A stretch of DNA of 64,000 nt from Maribacter sp. HTCC2170 (GCF_000153165.2 NC_014472.1:3220001-3284000), one strand, 5' to 3'; positions 45,802 to 56,134 are shown, numbered from the stretch's first letter. Made by a program: numbers and translations. Notes: generated by a model not told the origin, from the sequence alone.

Positions 45802-46751
45802 TGGCGCTTTAATATAAATTCAATTTGACTTTCGTTAAGACTAGCACTATGCAGGGATTCTGGTGCTTTCAATAATTGTAAATTAATGGTCTTAGAGGTA
45901 TTGTCTTTTATTGAATTGTAATCTGCCACTACTTCAAATCCCGTACTATCAAGATTCTTCAGATTATCAATTTTAGCTCTGCACAATACAGATGCTGCAT
46001 CTGGGAACGTTCTTATTTCGAAACCATCAGGGAGATTTATGACTTTGATTGGCACATCGATGATTTTTTCTGAAAATCGCGCAACTTTTCCATAAATAAA
46101 AACTGAGTTGTTAGAAAGCGTGACATCCTGTAATTCCGGATAGTTGAACAAATCTACTTTATGGGCGAAATTTTTGGTTTCTTCTGGAAACTCAATATCC
46201 AATGTACTAATCTTGGTTATAGTATCTATAATTGTACTTGGTCCCTTTATCGTAATCATAGCCGGCTCAATCTTCAGCGGCCCATCCAATATATAATTCT
46301 GGGCAAGGTTTATTTTAACTCTCGAATTTACTGGGATTTTCTTCGTGGTCACTTGTGTAAACTCAAAAAACAAAGTATCCCGATCTATTTCTAGCAATGT
46401 CATAGAACGTAATTGTTTATCTATTTGCTTTCTATAAACACTCTGTGGAATGAAGTATTTGGTATTAGTTCGACTGGCAGAAGACAAATCAATTTTCACC
46501 TCTTTGTTTTTCACATTAAAACCAAGGAACTGAAACCCGTTAGCCTGTACCTTAACATCAACTTGGCTTTTAGATACTTTGGACAACAATAAACTGTCAG
46601 GAACATTAACGTACACTAAGTTGAAGGTAGCATTATCTATATAGGATTCTGAAAGGTTACTGATAAACCAAATCAAACTTGAGCAAATCAAGAACATCAA
46701 AAACATTTTTGCTTTTCGTCTTTTTAGTAAGTTCTTGATTTTTAGTATCAC
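45798..46751 (-). CDS. YbbR-like domain protein
   Basis: A 317-residue membrane-anchored protein: one N-terminal helix (KMFLMFLICSSLIWFISNL, about 15-33) and several extracytoplasmic YbbR-like beta modules. YbbR/CdaR proteins regulate diadenylate cyclase in Firmicutes; here no cyclase is near. 12 bases after the glycosyltransferase gene and overlapping coaE. Confidence 0.83.
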   Translation of the reverse strand: MILKIKNLLKRRKAKMFLMFLICSSLIWFISNLSESYIDNATFNLVYVNVPDSLLLSKVSKSQVDVKVQANGFQFLGFNVKNKEVKIDLSSASRTNTKYFIPQSVYRKQIDKQLRSMTLLEIDRDTLFFEFTQVTTKKIPVNSRVKINLAQNYILDGPLKIEPAMITIKGPSTIIDTITKISTLDIEFPEETKNFAHKVDLFNYPELQDVTLSNNSVFIYGKVARFSEKIIDVPIKVINLPDGFEIRTFPDAASVLCRAKIDNLKNLDSTGFEVVADYNSIKDNTSKTINLQLLKAPESLHSASLNESQIEFILKRQ

Positions 46752-46763
46752 CTTGTAAATGTT

Positions 46764-47765
46764 CTAATTGAAAAATAGCTTGGGAAACAAATCTTGAGGT
46801 TTCTTACTGCTAAAATTAATCCAAAAGGTTGATTTAAGAAAACCATAGCCATAACCAATAAATTGAATGCATACTGCAATAATAGAAAGGATAGCCACAG
46901 AGAAGTTTTTGTTTTCTCTAAGTGAATCAAAAAATACCAAAGCAAAATATAACAAGTAGAATGCCATTGGCCATAGAATACCAACAATCAACAATAAGGT
47001 AGCCCCGATAAAACCTAAACAAAATAAGGTCGGAAACCAATAGGTAATTTTGGCCGTCCCCTTATGCCACTTATTTAAAATAGGACGCACCATACCAAAT
47101 TTATTCACCTGAATGAAGAATTTATTCCAATCTATTCTTCTTTTATGGTACACAAATGCTTCAGGAATCAATTTAGTTTCATAGCCTTTATTCCAAATAC
47201 GAATTGTCAAATCGGGATCTTCCCCAGGGTGAATCTTGCCGTACCCTCCTACCCTTTCGAAAGCTTCCTTGGAAATTCCCATGTTAAAACTTCGTGGCTG
47301 AAATTTATCCACCGAAGACTTACCGCCACGAATTCCTCCAGTCGAAAAAACAGATGTCATGGCATAGTTAATCGCCTTCTGAACAGTTGAGAAGGATTCA
47401 TGAGCAGCGTCTGGGCCACCAAAACAATGCACAAAACTATCTGCAAGCGATTTGGCTGCTTCGTCCAAATACTGTGGTGGCAAGATACAATCGGAATCCA
47501 AAACAATGAAATAGTTACCCTTGGCTCTTTCCATACCATAATTTCGAGAGTCCCCAGGCCCTGAATTTTCTTTTTTTAAATAGGAAATATTCAGATTATT
47601 ATTGAACATATTAATGATTTCCGCTGAATCAACAGTTGAACCATCTTCAACAATTACAATTTCGAAGGAATCTTGATAGGTTTGATCAACCAGACTTTCC
47701 AACAGCTCCTTTATTTCATTGGGCCTATTATAAACAGGTATTATAAATGAAAAAGAAAGGTTCAT
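46764..47765 (-). CDS. Glycosyltransferase family 2
   Basis: A 333-residue inverting transferase with a GT-A fold. FIIPVYNRPNEIKELLESLVDQ, acidic ED at 40-41 and the metal-binding DSD at 90-92 (FIVLDSDCILPP). The C-terminus has two or three membrane helices at about 240-315. The product is unknown: a cell-envelope polysaccharide or a lipid-linked sugar. It is in a run with ybbR and coaE. Confidence 0.9.
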   Translation of the reverse strand: MNLSFSFIIPVYNRPNEIKELLESLVDQTYQDSFEIVIVEDGSTVDSAEIINMFNNNLNISYLKKENSGPGDSRNYGMERAKGNYFIVLDSDCILPPQYLDEAAKSLADSFVHCFGGPDAAHESFSTVQKAINYAMTSVFSTGGIRGGKSSVDKFQPRSFNMGISKEAFERVGGYGKIHPGEDPDLTIRIWNKGYETKLIPEAFVYHKRRIDWNKFFIQVNKFGMVRPILNKWHKGTAKITYWFPTLFCLGFIGATLLLIVGILWPMAFYLLYFALVFFDSLRENKNFSVAILSIIAVCIQFIGYGYGFLKSTFWINFSSKKPQDLFPKLFFN

Positions 47766-47861
47766 ACAAAGACTTGAAATTGGTTACAAAACCCTATCAT
47801 AACTAAATAATAGTAATCTACCATTCCAGATTCAGTTGAAATGGAACAATAGAAACGCTCT

Positions 47862-48671
47862 TTAGACAAATTTATCCATTACCTCCTGGCTTACTCCAGT
47901 ATTCGAGAATCCGCCATCATGAAAAAGATTTTGCATTGTCACTTTCTTGGTAAGATCAGAGAAAAGTGTCAATGTGTAATCCGCACATTCCAAAGCCGTT
48001 GCGTTCCCAAGAGGCGACATTTGTTCAGCATAACTGATAAAACCGTCAAACCCTTTAACCCCTTGACCTGCAGTAGTTGGTGTTGGCGATTGAGAAATCG
48101 TATTAACCCTAACTTTCTTTTCTTTTCCGAAGAAATATCCAAAGCTACGAGCAACAGATTCTAAATAAGCTTTATTATCAGCCATATCATTATAATCAGG
48201 AAAAGAACGCTGGGCAGCCATGTAGGTCAAAGCAACAATACTTCCCCATTCGTTCATGGCATCCGCTTTATGCAAGCTTTGCATTACCCTATGAAAAGAT
48301 AAAGCTGAAACGTCAAATCCTTTATGTGTAAAATCGTAATTCTGGTCGGTATATGCACGCCCTTTACGAACGTTGATAGACATACCGATGGAGTGAAGTA
48401 CAAAATCTATTTTTCCTCCAAGAATTTCCATAGATTGGCTTACTAAATTATCAAGGTCTTCCATGTTGGTAGCATCGGCTGGCACAATTTGAGAACCGGT
48501 CTTTTCTGCCAACTCATTTATTTGTCCCATTCTCATTGCTATAGGTGCATTGGTCAAAACAAATGTACCACCTTCTTCATGTACTCTTTCTGCAGTCTTC
48601 CAAGCAATTGAATTTGAATCCAACGCCCCGAAAATAATTCCTTTCTTACCCTTTAATAAATTATAAGCCAT
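47862..48671 (-). CDS. fabI: Enoyl-[acyl-carrier-protein] reductase (NADH)
   Basis: Last step of each fatty acid elongation cycle. 269 residues; KKGIIFGALDSNSIAWKTAERVHEEG binds NADH, and the catalytic pair is Tyr160-x6-Lys167 (PDYNDMADNKA), with Tyr150 at the second position. Sequence from GAGQGVKGFDGFISYAEQMSPLGN onwards is FabI-like. It is the target of triclosan in other bacteria. A TAnnTTTG element precedes it. Confidence 0.95.
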   Translation of the reverse strand: MAYNLLKGKKGIIFGALDSNSIAWKTAERVHEEGGTFVLTNAPIAMRMGQINELAEKTGSQIVPADATNMEDLDNLVSQSMEILGGKIDFVLHSIGMSINVRKGRAYTDQNYDFTHKGFDVSALSFHRVMQSLHKADAMNEWGSIVALTYMAAQRSFPDYNDMADNKAYLESVARSFGYFFGKEKKVRVNTISQSPTPTTAGQGVKGFDGFISYAEQMSPLGNATALECADYTLTLFSDLTKKVTMQNLFHDGGFSNTGVSQEVMDKFV

Positions 48672-48701
48672 GTTCTAGTTTTCTTAGTTTGATATTGTGG
48701 T

Positions 48702-48709
48702 CAAAGATA
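48702..48709 (-). promoter_or_regulatory. -7 element upstream of fabI
   Basis: TATCTTTG on the minus strand (complement of 48702-48709) is a full match to TAnnTTTG, 30 nt before the fabI ATG. No TTG at -33 was found. Confidence 0.4.
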
Positions 48710-48759
48710 TTTAAATAAGTTGAATAAAATAGATTGTAAAAAGTGAAATGAAAAAGGTC

Positions 48760-50412
48760 TCAATTCAGTAATTCTTTGGCATGCGCAAGGGCCGAATCTG
48801 ATAGATCCTTACCGCCTAACATCTCTGCAAGTTCCACTACCCTTTCATCCTGCGAAAGCTCCTTCATATTGGTATGGGTCAATTGGTCACGATCCTCTTT
48901 ATATACTTTGAAATGATGGTTGCCCTTAGATGCTACCTGTGGTAAATGCGTAATTGAGAAAACCTGCATGGTTTTACTCATTTCGAGCATTATATCAGCC
49001 ATTCGATTCGATATTTCTCCAGAAACCCCAGTATCAATCTCATCGAACATCATTGTTGGTAAATTCTCATATTTTGCCAGGATTGATTTAATCGTTAGCA
49101 TAATTCGCGAAAGTTCTCCACCCGAAGCCACTTTTTTAATATCGCCAAAATCGGTTCCTTTATTAGCTGAAAACAAAAATGATAATTCATCCTGACCATT
49201 CTTTTTAAAATCTTCTGATGGACTCCATTCAATTTTGAATTGTGCACTTGGCATCCCCAACAAACTTAACTGTTCTTCTAATTGTTTTTTTAGCTCTGGC
49301 GTTACTTTTTGTCTTTCCTTTGAAATCAATGCGGCTAATTTGTTCAATAGTGATTTCTGCTTGACCAATTCATCACGTTTAGCATCAATCGCAGACTCGA
49401 TGTTCTCTGTAGCATCTACTTTGACCGCAAGCTCCTCCTTTATTTGCAATAAAACTGAAATTTCCTGGGTTCCGTGCTTTTTTTGAAGATTATAAAGCAG
49501 TTGTAATTTGGTATTTACTTCATCCAATAATCCAGGATTCATATCTGCGTGCTCCATAAGTTCTTGAAATTCTGAACTTATATCATCCGCCTCAATAAAA
49601 ACAGATTGAATTCTTTCGCTCAAGGCCTCATAGGCCGTTCCATACCCCGAAAGTCTTGTCGATACTTGCTTTAACTCAGTAAGTAAATTTAAAATGCCAA
49701 CTTGATCATCATTCAAAACATTATGCCCTTTGGACAATTGTTCAACAATGGTTTCTACATTACTCAATTGCTGGTATTGCTCTTCCAATTGTTCAAGCAT
49801 ACCATCCTCCAATTTTGCCCCTTCCAACTCATTCAACAAAAAACTATTATACTCATGTTCTTTGATGGCGTTGCTTTGAAAATCCATTAATCTATCCAGT
49901 TCTTTTACAATGCTTTGATAAGTTCTCAAATGACCCTGATAATCCTTCAAGGCTTCACCATTATTTGCAAGGGAATCAATCACTTTAAACTGAAATTCAT
50001 TTTCAGCCAATCGCAAGGTTTGATGTTGAGAATGAACATCTATCAATCTCGCTCCAAGTTTGGACAACACATCAAGATTAACGGGTGTATCATTAATAAA
50101 GGCTCTAGATTTTCCGCTTGGCAAAATCTCCCTTCTAATAATCGTGGTTTTTTCGTAGTCTAAATCATTGTTCTTGAAAAAGGATTCAAGATTATATTGT
50201 TCTATTTCAAACTCACTTTCGATTATACATTTTTCGTTTTTATCCCGGAGTGTTGAAAGATCTGCTCGTTTACCCAGAACCAGTGAAAGCCCGCCCAATA
50301 AAATTGATTTACCAGCACCCGTTTCCCCTGTAATACAGGTAAATCCATTGGCAAATGAAACATTCAGCCCATCGATCAATGCATAATTTTTAATAGAAAG
50401 ATTACTCAGCAA
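48760..50412 (-). CDS. recN: DNA repair protein RecN
   Basis: SMC-like ATPase of double-strand break repair. 550 residues: MLSNLSIKNYALID at the N-terminus, Walker A GETGAGKS (29-36), a long coiled-coil middle, and FSANKGTDFGDIKKVASGGELSRIML with signature and Walker B (MFDEIDTGVSGEISNRMADIM) at the C-terminus. The start is TTG; an in-frame stop lies just upstream, so no longer start exists. It is in the bamD-rpoZ-coaBC-DUF4835 run. Confidence 0.95.
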   Translation of the reverse strand: MLSNLSIKNYALIDGLNVSFANGFTCITGETGAGKSILLGGLSLVLGKRADLSTLRDKNEKCIIESEFEIEQYNLESFFKNNDLDYEKTTIIRREILPSGKSRAFINDTPVNLDVLSKLGARLIDVHSQHQTLRLAENEFQFKVIDSLANNGEALKDYQGHLRTYQSIVKELDRLMDFQSNAIKEHEYNSFLLNELEGAKLEDGMLEQLEEQYQQLSNVETIVEQLSKGHNVLNDDQVGILNLLTELKQVSTRLSGYGTAYEALSERIQSVFIEADDISSEFQELMEHADMNPGLLDEVNTKLQLLYNLQKKHGTQEISVLLQIKEELAVKVDATENIESAIDAKRDELVKQKSLLNKLAALISKERQKVTPELKKQLEEQLSLLGMPSAQFKIEWSPSEDFKKNGQDELSFLFSANKGTDFGDIKKVASGGELSRIMLTIKSILAKYENLPTMMFDEIDTGVSGEISNRMADIMLEMSKTMQVFSITHLPQVASKGNHHFKVYKEDRDQLTHTNMKELSQDERVVELAEMLGGKDLSDSALAHAKELLN

Positions 50413-50470
50413 AACTTAAATTTAGGATTGCTGTAAAGATAATTTTTATTTCAGTTGAAAAAAACGGAGG

Positions 50471-51358
50471 CTAATATTTTATATTATTCCAAGTGCTGGA
50501 ATATAAAGGAGCTATACGATTTAGAGTTTCCTTTAGCTTAACAATATCAACTTTTGGCCCGTCTGAGAAAACGTTCTGTATTTCGTCTGACTTGGCGTCG
50601 AAGAATGTCGAAATCAAAAATGCATTGGGCCTTCTTTTAATCATTGTTTCAAACAATTTCATAGTTCCGGCAATCACTTGTTTACCTGTACTATTGTTGT
50701 CGGCAAGAATATCTATGCCCTTTCTGTGATAGTTGTACATTGCAACGCGATATTCTCTATATGTGTTGGACATTAGGTTATCAACCAGTTCAAATCTACT
50801 TCTATCAGAAGATTGGCTCCAACCAGCCGAATTACTACTTTGTGCTTGGGTTACGATTTTCTGAGCGGTTCTAAAATAGTCGCTACCGCCTTCCAAAGAA
50901 AAAGTATCTGCATCCAATCCCAAGATAATATACACATAGTAAGATATTACGCTAACCAAATTAGATTCATATACATTCTCATTAAAAATCAGTGGTTGAA
51001 ATTCTATGTATTCAAAATTGAATTGATTGTCTTTATAATTAAACACCGGGGTCTCATAAGAAGTATTGAAAACCGGTCTTGAGGATTGAATTTGAATGTT
51101 ACCTTTGAATCTGTTGGACTCATATTCAGTAATGGTAATGAACATTTGAGCGTTTACCCGCTCATTTTCTTTGTAAACACGATTACTCCATTTATTCTTA
51201 TTCACAAAATCATTGAGTGAGCGCTCCAATGTCTTGAAAACCTGTTGATTGGTTTGTGCAACCTGGTCAGAATTTATAGTCACCAAACAATTCAGTTCTT
51301 GGCCCGAAACTGTGACTACTGAAACTAATAAAAGAAGTGCTAAAAGTAAATTACGCAT
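50471..51358 (-). CDS. DUF4835 family protein
   Basis: A 295-residue exported protein with a signal peptide (cleavage near VSGQEL). The body has ELNCLVTINSDQVAQTNQQVFKTLERSLNDFVNKNKWSN-type features that mark the flavobacterial DUF4835 family, conserved between coaBC and recN. Function unknown; a periplasmic location is likely. Its ATG overlaps the coaBC stop by eight bases. Confidence 0.88.
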   Translation of the reverse strand: MRNLLLALLLLVSVVTVSGQELNCLVTINSDQVAQTNQQVFKTLERSLNDFVNKNKWSNRVYKENERVNAQMFITITEYESNRFKGNIQIQSSRPVFNTSYETPVFNYKDNQFNFEYIEFQPLIFNENVYESNLVSVISYYVYIILGLDADTFSLEGGSDYFRTAQKIVTQAQSSNSAGWSQSSDRSRFELVDNLMSNTYREYRVAMYNYHRKGIDILADNNSTGKQVIAGTMKLFETMIKRRPNAFLISTFFDAKSDEIQNVFSDGPKVDIVKLKETLNRIAPLYSSTWNNIKY

Positions 51359-52556
51359 CTAACCGAATTAAGATTTCGTTTAAAATATCCACGGCTACCT
51401 CTGCCTTGGTTTTTAATTCAAACGGTTTTATCTGTAAATTCTTATCTATAAATGTTATTTTATTGGTCTTACTAGCGAATCCAGCCCCTTGGTCATTCAA
51501 AGAATTCAATATAATGGCATCCAAGTTCTTTTTTTTCAATTTACCCTTGGCATTCTCCAATTCATTTTCGGTTTCAAGAGCAAACCCTACCAAGAATTGG
51601 TCTTTTTTAATATCTCCCAGTGACTTTAAAATATCTTTGTTCTTAACCAAATCAATGGTAAAATCATCTTTAGTCTTTTTAATTTTTTGGGAAGCTATGG
51701 TTTTAGGTCGATAATCGGCCACAGCAGCAGCACATATAGCAATATCACTTTTTTCGTAATATTCATGTGCGGCAGCATACATTTCTTCAGCGGAAATCAC
51801 ATTTACCAATGTTACTGAATCTTGTTCAATTGAGAAGTTTGATGGCCCACTAATTAGTACTACCTCGGCGCCAAGATTTGCAGCGGATTTAGCCAATTCA
51901 AAACCCATTAAGCCGGAAGAATGGTTTCCAATAAACCTTACAGGATCTATGGCCTCATGCGTGGGCCCGGCAGTTATTACTACTCTTTTACCTTTTAAAG
52001 GCAAACCAGTAGACAAATATTCCTTTATAAATTCAACTATATCCTCAGGTTCAGCCATACGGCCTTCTCCATGAAGTCCGCTCGCCAATTCTCCCGAAGT
52101 AGCTGGTATCATAATATTTCCAAAAGATTTCAACTTGTTAAAAGAAATCTTTGTTGTTTCATGTTTATACATGTCCAAGTCCATGGCAGGTGCAAAAAAA
52201 ACAGGGCATTTTGCAGAAAGATAAACCGCCAGTAGCAGATTATCACTAGCCCCATTAGCCATTTTCGATAGGGTATTGGCTGTTGCCGGTGCAATTATCA
52301 TTAAATCTGCCCAAAGCCCTAAATCTACATGATTGTTCCAGTCAGTCTCACACCCTTCTTCTTTGATGAATGAGGTAACTGCAGGGTTCTTTGAAAGCGT
52401 CGCTAAGGTAAGCGGAGAAACAAAAGAGCTGGCACTCTCTGTCAAAACTACTTTGACATTTGCGCCAGCTTTTATCAATAATCGTACTAAAAAAGTAGTC
52501 TTGTAGGCAGCAATTCCTCCAGTAATTCCTAAAAGAATATTCTTTCCGCCTAACAT
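51351..52556 (-). CDS. coaBC: Bifunctional phosphopantothenoylcysteine decarboxylase / phosphopantothenate-cysteine ligase
   Basis: Two consecutive CoA steps in one 401-residue polypeptide. CoaC (1-185): GITGGIAAYKT, the catalytic His region LGLWADLMIIAPATANTLSKMANG and FFAPAMDLDMY. CoaB (about 190-400): VVITAGPTHEAIDPVRFIGNHSSGLMG and AAAVADYRP with KIKK. One base separates it from the rpoZ stop. Confidence 0.95.
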   Translation of the reverse strand: MLGGKNILLGITGGIAAYKTTFLVRLLIKAGANVKVVLTESASSFVSPLTLATLSKNPAVTSFIKEEGCETDWNNHVDLGLWADLMIIAPATANTLSKMANGASDNLLLAVYLSAKCPVFFAPAMDLDMYKHETTKISFNKLKSFGNIMIPATSGELASGLHGEGRMAEPEDIVEFIKEYLSTGLPLKGKRVVITAGPTHEAIDPVRFIGNHSSGLMGFELAKSAANLGAEVVLISGPSNFSIEQDSVTLVNVISAEEMYAAAHEYYEKSDIAICAAAVADYRPKTIASQKIKKTKDDFTIDLVKNKDILKSLGDIKKDQFLVGFALETENELENAKGKLKKKNLDAIILNSLNDQGAGFASKTNKITFIDKNLQIKPFELKTKAEVAVDILNEILIRLDA

Positions 52557-52557
52557 A

Positions 52558-52893
52558 CTACTCTTTGTCTTTCTCCGTATTTCTATGGTAAATCTTGTCC
52601 ATTAACCATTCCTCAACGGCCATGGCATGAGGCTTAGGGAGCTTTTCGTAAAACTTGGAAACTTCAATCTGTTCCTTGTTTTCAAAAACTTCTTCTAAAC
52701 TATCGCTGTAAGTGGCAAATTCTTCAAGCTTTTCCAAAAGCTCTTTCTTAATTTCTGAATTAATCTGAATGGCTCTTTTGGCAGTTATTGAAATCGCCTC
52801 ATAGATATTATCTGTCTTCTGATCAAACTCATTCTTATTTATCGTTACCGTTGAAACGGCCGCTTTGGAATTCTTTAAATCATTCATGTTCAT
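52558..52893 (-). CDS. rpoZ: RNA polymerase omega subunit
   Basis: A 111-residue Bacteroidota-type omega (RpoZ-like). NIYEAISITAKRAIQIN is the conserved omega helix; the C-terminal half (LPKPHAMAVEEWLMDKIYH) is lineage-specific. Start at 52893 or the second ATG two codons later. It is in the bamD-rpoZ-coaBC run. Confidence 0.9.
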   Translation of the reverse strand: MNMNDLKNSKAAVSTVTINKNEFDQKTDNIYEAISITAKRAIQINSEIKKELLEKLEEFATYSDSLEEVFENKEQIEVSKFYEKLPKPHAMAVEEWLMDKIYHRNTEKDKE

Positions 52894-52905
52894 AATAACC
52901 GCAGT

Positions 52906-53742
52906 TTATTTTGTTTCTTTTTCTTCTACTTCGTTTATAATCTTATTGCCAAGTTCCTTATCAATTTTCTTGAGCAATTTTGCCGCATCATCTTCAAATT
53001 TAGTCTCAGGATATTGCTTTTTAAGTACGCTATATGCCGTTTTTGCTTCTTCCAAACGTTCTGGCTTTAATCTCGAAAAACTATTCATGCCAAACTCAGT
53101 TGCAGCTTCAAATTTCAAATACAAAGCTTCTTCCCTATAAATTGAACCTGGATAATCTGAAATAAAATTATCAAAAGCTGCCATTGCAGGTGTTAAGAAT
53201 GAATAATCAAAACGGCCCAGTTTATTGAACTGTTTACCAATTTCAAATGCTTTTCTCTCCTTCTTCGTAGTCAATTCTTTAGCCATTTTATTGGCTTCAT
53301 CAAAATACTCAGAATCTGGAAATGTGTTTATAAAGCTTTGTAATTTTATCAATGCCTTATCAGTATCGGTTTGATCCAATGAATGTAAAGGTGAAAGCTG
53401 AAAATAACTTTTTGCTCCTAAAAATGAGGCTTGTGGCACTTTTTCACTTTTGGGATACGATTTTATAAAACGCTCAAACTGATACCCTGCTGTGTTATAA
53501 TCTTTAGTTTCAAAATAGGTGTTGGCAAAAAAGAACATCACCCTTTCCCCCTGAGGTTTACCTACATACTTGGGAGCAATTTGCTCAAACAAACGATTTG
53601 CACGTTTATAATCTTCTTCCTCGTAGTATTTTTGAGCCAAATCATACTTAGCCTTAACATCCTCATTTTTAAGTGCTTTTTGGTACTCATTACATGAAGA
53701 CAAGACAACGGCTATAGCAAGAAAAGATAATAGTTTTCTCAT
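52906..53742 (-). CDS. bamD: Outer membrane protein assembly factor BamD
   Basis: Lipoprotein subunit of the BAM complex. 278 residues from the ATG at 53742; the ATG at 53754 would make a five-base-or-less leader given the promoter just upstream. Lipobox Cys17 (VLSSCNEY), then five TPR-like repeats (YYEEEDYKRANRLFEQI, YFETKDYNTAGYQFERFIKSYP). The C-terminal tail is Glu/Lys-rich. First gene of a run reading into recN. Confidence 0.93.
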   Translation of the reverse strand: MRKLLSFLAIAVVLSSCNEYQKALKNEDVKAKYDLAQKYYEEEDYKRANRLFEQIAPKYVGKPQGERVMFFFANTYFETKDYNTAGYQFERFIKSYPKSEKVPQASFLGAKSYFQLSPLHSLDQTDTDKALIKLQSFINTFPDSEYFDEANKMAKELTTKKERKAFEIGKQFNKLGRFDYSFLTPAMAAFDNFISDYPGSIYREEALYLKFEAATEFGMNSFSRLKPERLEEAKTAYSVLKKQYPETKFEDDAAKLLKKIDKELGNKIINEVEEKETK

Positions 53743-53758
53743 TTTTAAAAACATTTTG

Positions 53759-53766
53759 CAAAATTA
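53759..53766 (-). promoter_or_regulatory. -7 element of bamD
   Basis: TAATTTTG on the minus strand (complement of 53759-53766) matches TAnnTTTG. A TTG lies 24 nt further upstream, slightly long. The expected start near 53754 fits an ATG at 53742 better than one at 53754. Confidence 0.5.
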
Positions 53767-53861
53767 GGGATTCTGAACGGATATAAAAAACAAAATTTAT
53801 GGTGCTAAAATAGCACGGTCACAATACTCTACAACCCTATTTAGCTTAGATTTAACGTTCT

Positions 53862-54767
53862 TTACGAACTTTTCTCAGTATGTAGGTCTGCATATGGTTT
53901 GATGAACTCGCTGATTTTGTTCTTAAGTTGCTCAGTAGCTTCAACCAAGGGGAGCCTAACCACCGCTGTAGAAAGCCCTAATACTTCAAAGACGGATTTG
54001 ATACCTGCTGGATTACCTTCTTCAAAAATCAAATCCATTCCATCGTGCAAGGAAGATTGCAGTTTATTGGCGGCATCAACCCAAGAATTCAACCCTAATT
54101 GAATCATATTCGAAAACTCCGCCGGAAGACCTTGGCCCAAAACAGAAATAACTCCAGAACCGCCTGCCAAAACAGTGGGCAGAGCAGTCATATCATCTCC
54201 AGAAATCACCATGAATTTCTTCGGCTTTTCTTTAATAATATGTAATACCTGGGCCATATTGCCTGAGGCCTCTTTTACACCAATAATATTCTTGGCATCC
54301 TGTGCGAGACGAACAACAGTTTTGGGCAGCATATTACTCCCCGTCCGACCTGGAACATTATACATTATTATTGGAACTGGGCAATTATCAGCAATGGCCA
54401 TAAAATGTCTATAAATACCTTCCTGGGTTGGTTTATTGTAATAAGGTGAAACGGAGAGTATCGCGTCAAAATCCTGTAGGTTTTGATTTTTAACCTCCTC
54501 AACAACCGCGGCTGTATTATTCCCGCCAATTCCCAAAACAAGAGGCAAACGACCTGCGTTAGCACTAACAATGGTAGAAATAACCAGTTCTTTCTCGGTG
54601 CAGGTCAATGTTGCAGTCTCCGCTGTGGTTCCCAAGGCAACCAAATAATTCACCCCGCCATCTATGCAATGATTCACGATATTGGTCAAAGCCATTGTAT
54701 CAATAGAAAAATCACTTTTAAAAGGGGTGATCAGCGCAACTCCGGTACCGATAAATTTATCCATCAT
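53862..54767 (-). CDS. dapA: 4-hydroxy-tetrahydrodipicolinate synthase
   Basis: First committed step of lysine and diaminopimelate synthesis. 301 residues: [20 protein letters not shown] with the Thr pair, [13 protein letters not shown] with the catalytic Tyr, and the Schiff-base Lys in IGVKEASGN. Start at 54767 (overlapping the preceding stop as ATGA) or the next codon. Confidence 0.95.
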   Translation of the reverse strand: MMDKFIGTGVALITPFKSDFSIDTMALTNIVNHCIDGGVNYLVALGTTAETATLTCTEKELVISTIVSANAGRLPLVLGIGGNNTAAVVEEVKNQNLQDFDAILSVSPYYNKPTQEGIYRHFMAIADNCPVPIIMYNVPGRTGSNMLPKTVVRLAQDAKNIIGVKEASGNMAQVLHIIKEKPKKFMVISGDDMTALPTVLAGGSGVISVLGQGLPAEFSNMIQLGLNSWVDAANKLQSSLHDGMDLIFEEGNPAGIKSVFEVLGLSTAVVRLPLVEATEQLKNKISEFIKPYADLHTEKSS

Positions 54768-55300
54768 GTAATTTCATTTAGAACTTTCAGATACTTCTTA
54801 AGTTCTAGTTTAAATGTTTTAAAATCTTTTATTGGTATTTCCAATATTAAATCATTCAATCTCTGATCTACTTCTTTAAAACCAACTTTCACACGAGCTT
54901 TGGTTTTTACCGTCATCAATTGTAATAACAAATTCTCTTCATTATAATAATTGACCAATAAGTCATAATCCCTACTTAAAAATTCAAGCGCATAGCTATT
55001 TTCAATTTCTCCCTTCCAACCCAAATCCTTATCAGAAAAGACAGGAGTTGAATAGGGTGAGTTTTTATCGTAGTAGCTTTTATAGCCAATAATCTTAACG
55101 GCATTGGGTCTTAGGTTATACTCATCTACAAACTCAAAAAACAATTCTGGCTTTTCAAAATTGTCCAAATCGACCAGACAACCAATTGCCGTAATACCTG
55201 TGCTTCTTTGAACATTGGCAGCCGGTTTCAACAATTCCTCCTTTAAGAACTTAGAGCCAGATTTATGCTTGAATTTGTCCTTTAATCCTTTTAAAAACAT
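54764..55300 (-). CDS. DUF6913-like protein
   Basis: A 178-residue cytoplasmic protein, basic at the N-terminus. The fold appears alpha/beta with [11 protein letters not shown] and [26 protein letters not shown]. Flavobacterial relatives next to dapA are recorded, as I remember, as DUF6913; no function known. It overlaps dapA by four bases. Confidence 0.75.
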   Translation of the reverse strand: MFLKGLKDKFKHKSGSKFLKEELLKPAANVQRSTGITAIGCLVDLDNFEKPELFFEFVDEYNLRPNAVKIIGYKSYYDKNSPYSTPVFSDKDLGWKGEIENSYALEFLSRDYDLLVNYYNEENLLLQLMTVKTKARVKVGFKEVDQRLNDLILEIPIKDFKTFKLELKKYLKVLNEIT

Positions 55301-55310
55301 GTATTTTTAC

Positions 55311-55328
55311 ATTTACACAAATGTAAAT
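55311..55328 (-). promoter_or_regulatory. Palindrome overlapping the -7 element of the DUF6913-dapA run
   Basis: ATTTACA-CAAA-TGTAAAT (55311-55328) is a perfect inverted repeat. Within it, TACATTTG on the minus strand (complement of 55318-55325) matches TAnnTTTG, 18 nt before the DUF6913 ATG. An operator overlapping the promoter is possible. It lies between divergent genes. Confidence 0.5.
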
Positions 55329-55368
55329 AATAAACACTCATCTTCACGAGGCTAATGTAAAAACTATA

Positions 55369-56133
55369 ATGCATTTAAAAATCAAACATTTTGTTTTATT
55401 TCTAACAATTATTGTGTTTTTATCCTGTAAACAAGATAATTATCAACTTTTGAAAATTGAAGGAAGGCAGATACAAATTGATAGTTCTCTTTCAAAAAAA
55501 GAATTGATCGAAGAATTTGTTGCGCCATATCGTAATCGCATCAATGAGGTGTTGGACAGCACTTTAGCGTACGCACCAAAAGCTATAACAAAGACTGATG
55601 GCGAACTGAACACCACAGCAGGGAATTTGATGGCAGATATCGTTTTTAACCAATCAAATCCAGTTTTCAAAGCAAGAACAGGGAAAAGTATTGATTTTGT
55701 TTTGCTAAATCATGGCGGAATCAGAGCTATTATTTCAGAAGGAAAGGTGAGTGCACGTAATGCTTTTGAAGTAATGCCTTTTGAAAACAATATAGTGGTT
55801 GCCGAGCTCAAAGGATCAGATGTGAATGATATGATTTCCTATTTGATTAAATCTGGTAGGGCCCATCCAATTTCAGGAATGCAATTGATTTTAGATAAGA
55901 CTAAGACCGTCAAATCGATTCGAATACAGGAAAAACCATTGGATGTAGATAAAACCTATTACGTTGCCACATCAGATTACCTAGTCTCAGGAGGTGATAA
56001 CATGGGATTCTTTAAAAACAATACATCTATTACCGATACAGACTATCTGATTAGAAATGCGATGATCGATTATTTTAAGAAAGTAGACACCCTGGCCCCT
56101 AAAGTTGATGACAGGTTTTATATAGAAAATTAG
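55369..56133 (+). CDS. 5'-nucleotidase C-terminal domain lipoprotein
   Basis: A 254-residue lipoprotein (Cys20 in FLSCKQD). Residues about 35-245 are the 5'-nucleotidase C-terminal substrate-binding domain: TTAGNLMADIVFN, VLLNHGGIRAIISEGKVSARNAFEVMPFENNIVV and YYVATSDYLVSGGDN. The catalytic metallophosphatase domain is absent and is encoded by the next gene, one base downstream. Together they match the single two-domain UshA-type protein. Confidence 0.92.
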   Translation: MHLKIKHFVLFLTIIVFLSCKQDNYQLLKIEGRQIQIDSSLSKKELIEEFVAPYRNRINEVLDSTLAYAPKAITKTDGELNTTAGNLMADIVFNQSNPVFKARTGKSIDFVLLNHGGIRAIISEGKVSARNAFEVMPFENNIVVAELKGSDVNDMISYLIKSGRAHPISGMQLILDKTKTVKSIRIQEKPLDVDKTYYVATSDYLVSGGDNMGFFKNNTSITDTDYLIRNAMIDYFKKVDTLAPKVDDRFYIEN

Positions 56134-56134
56134 T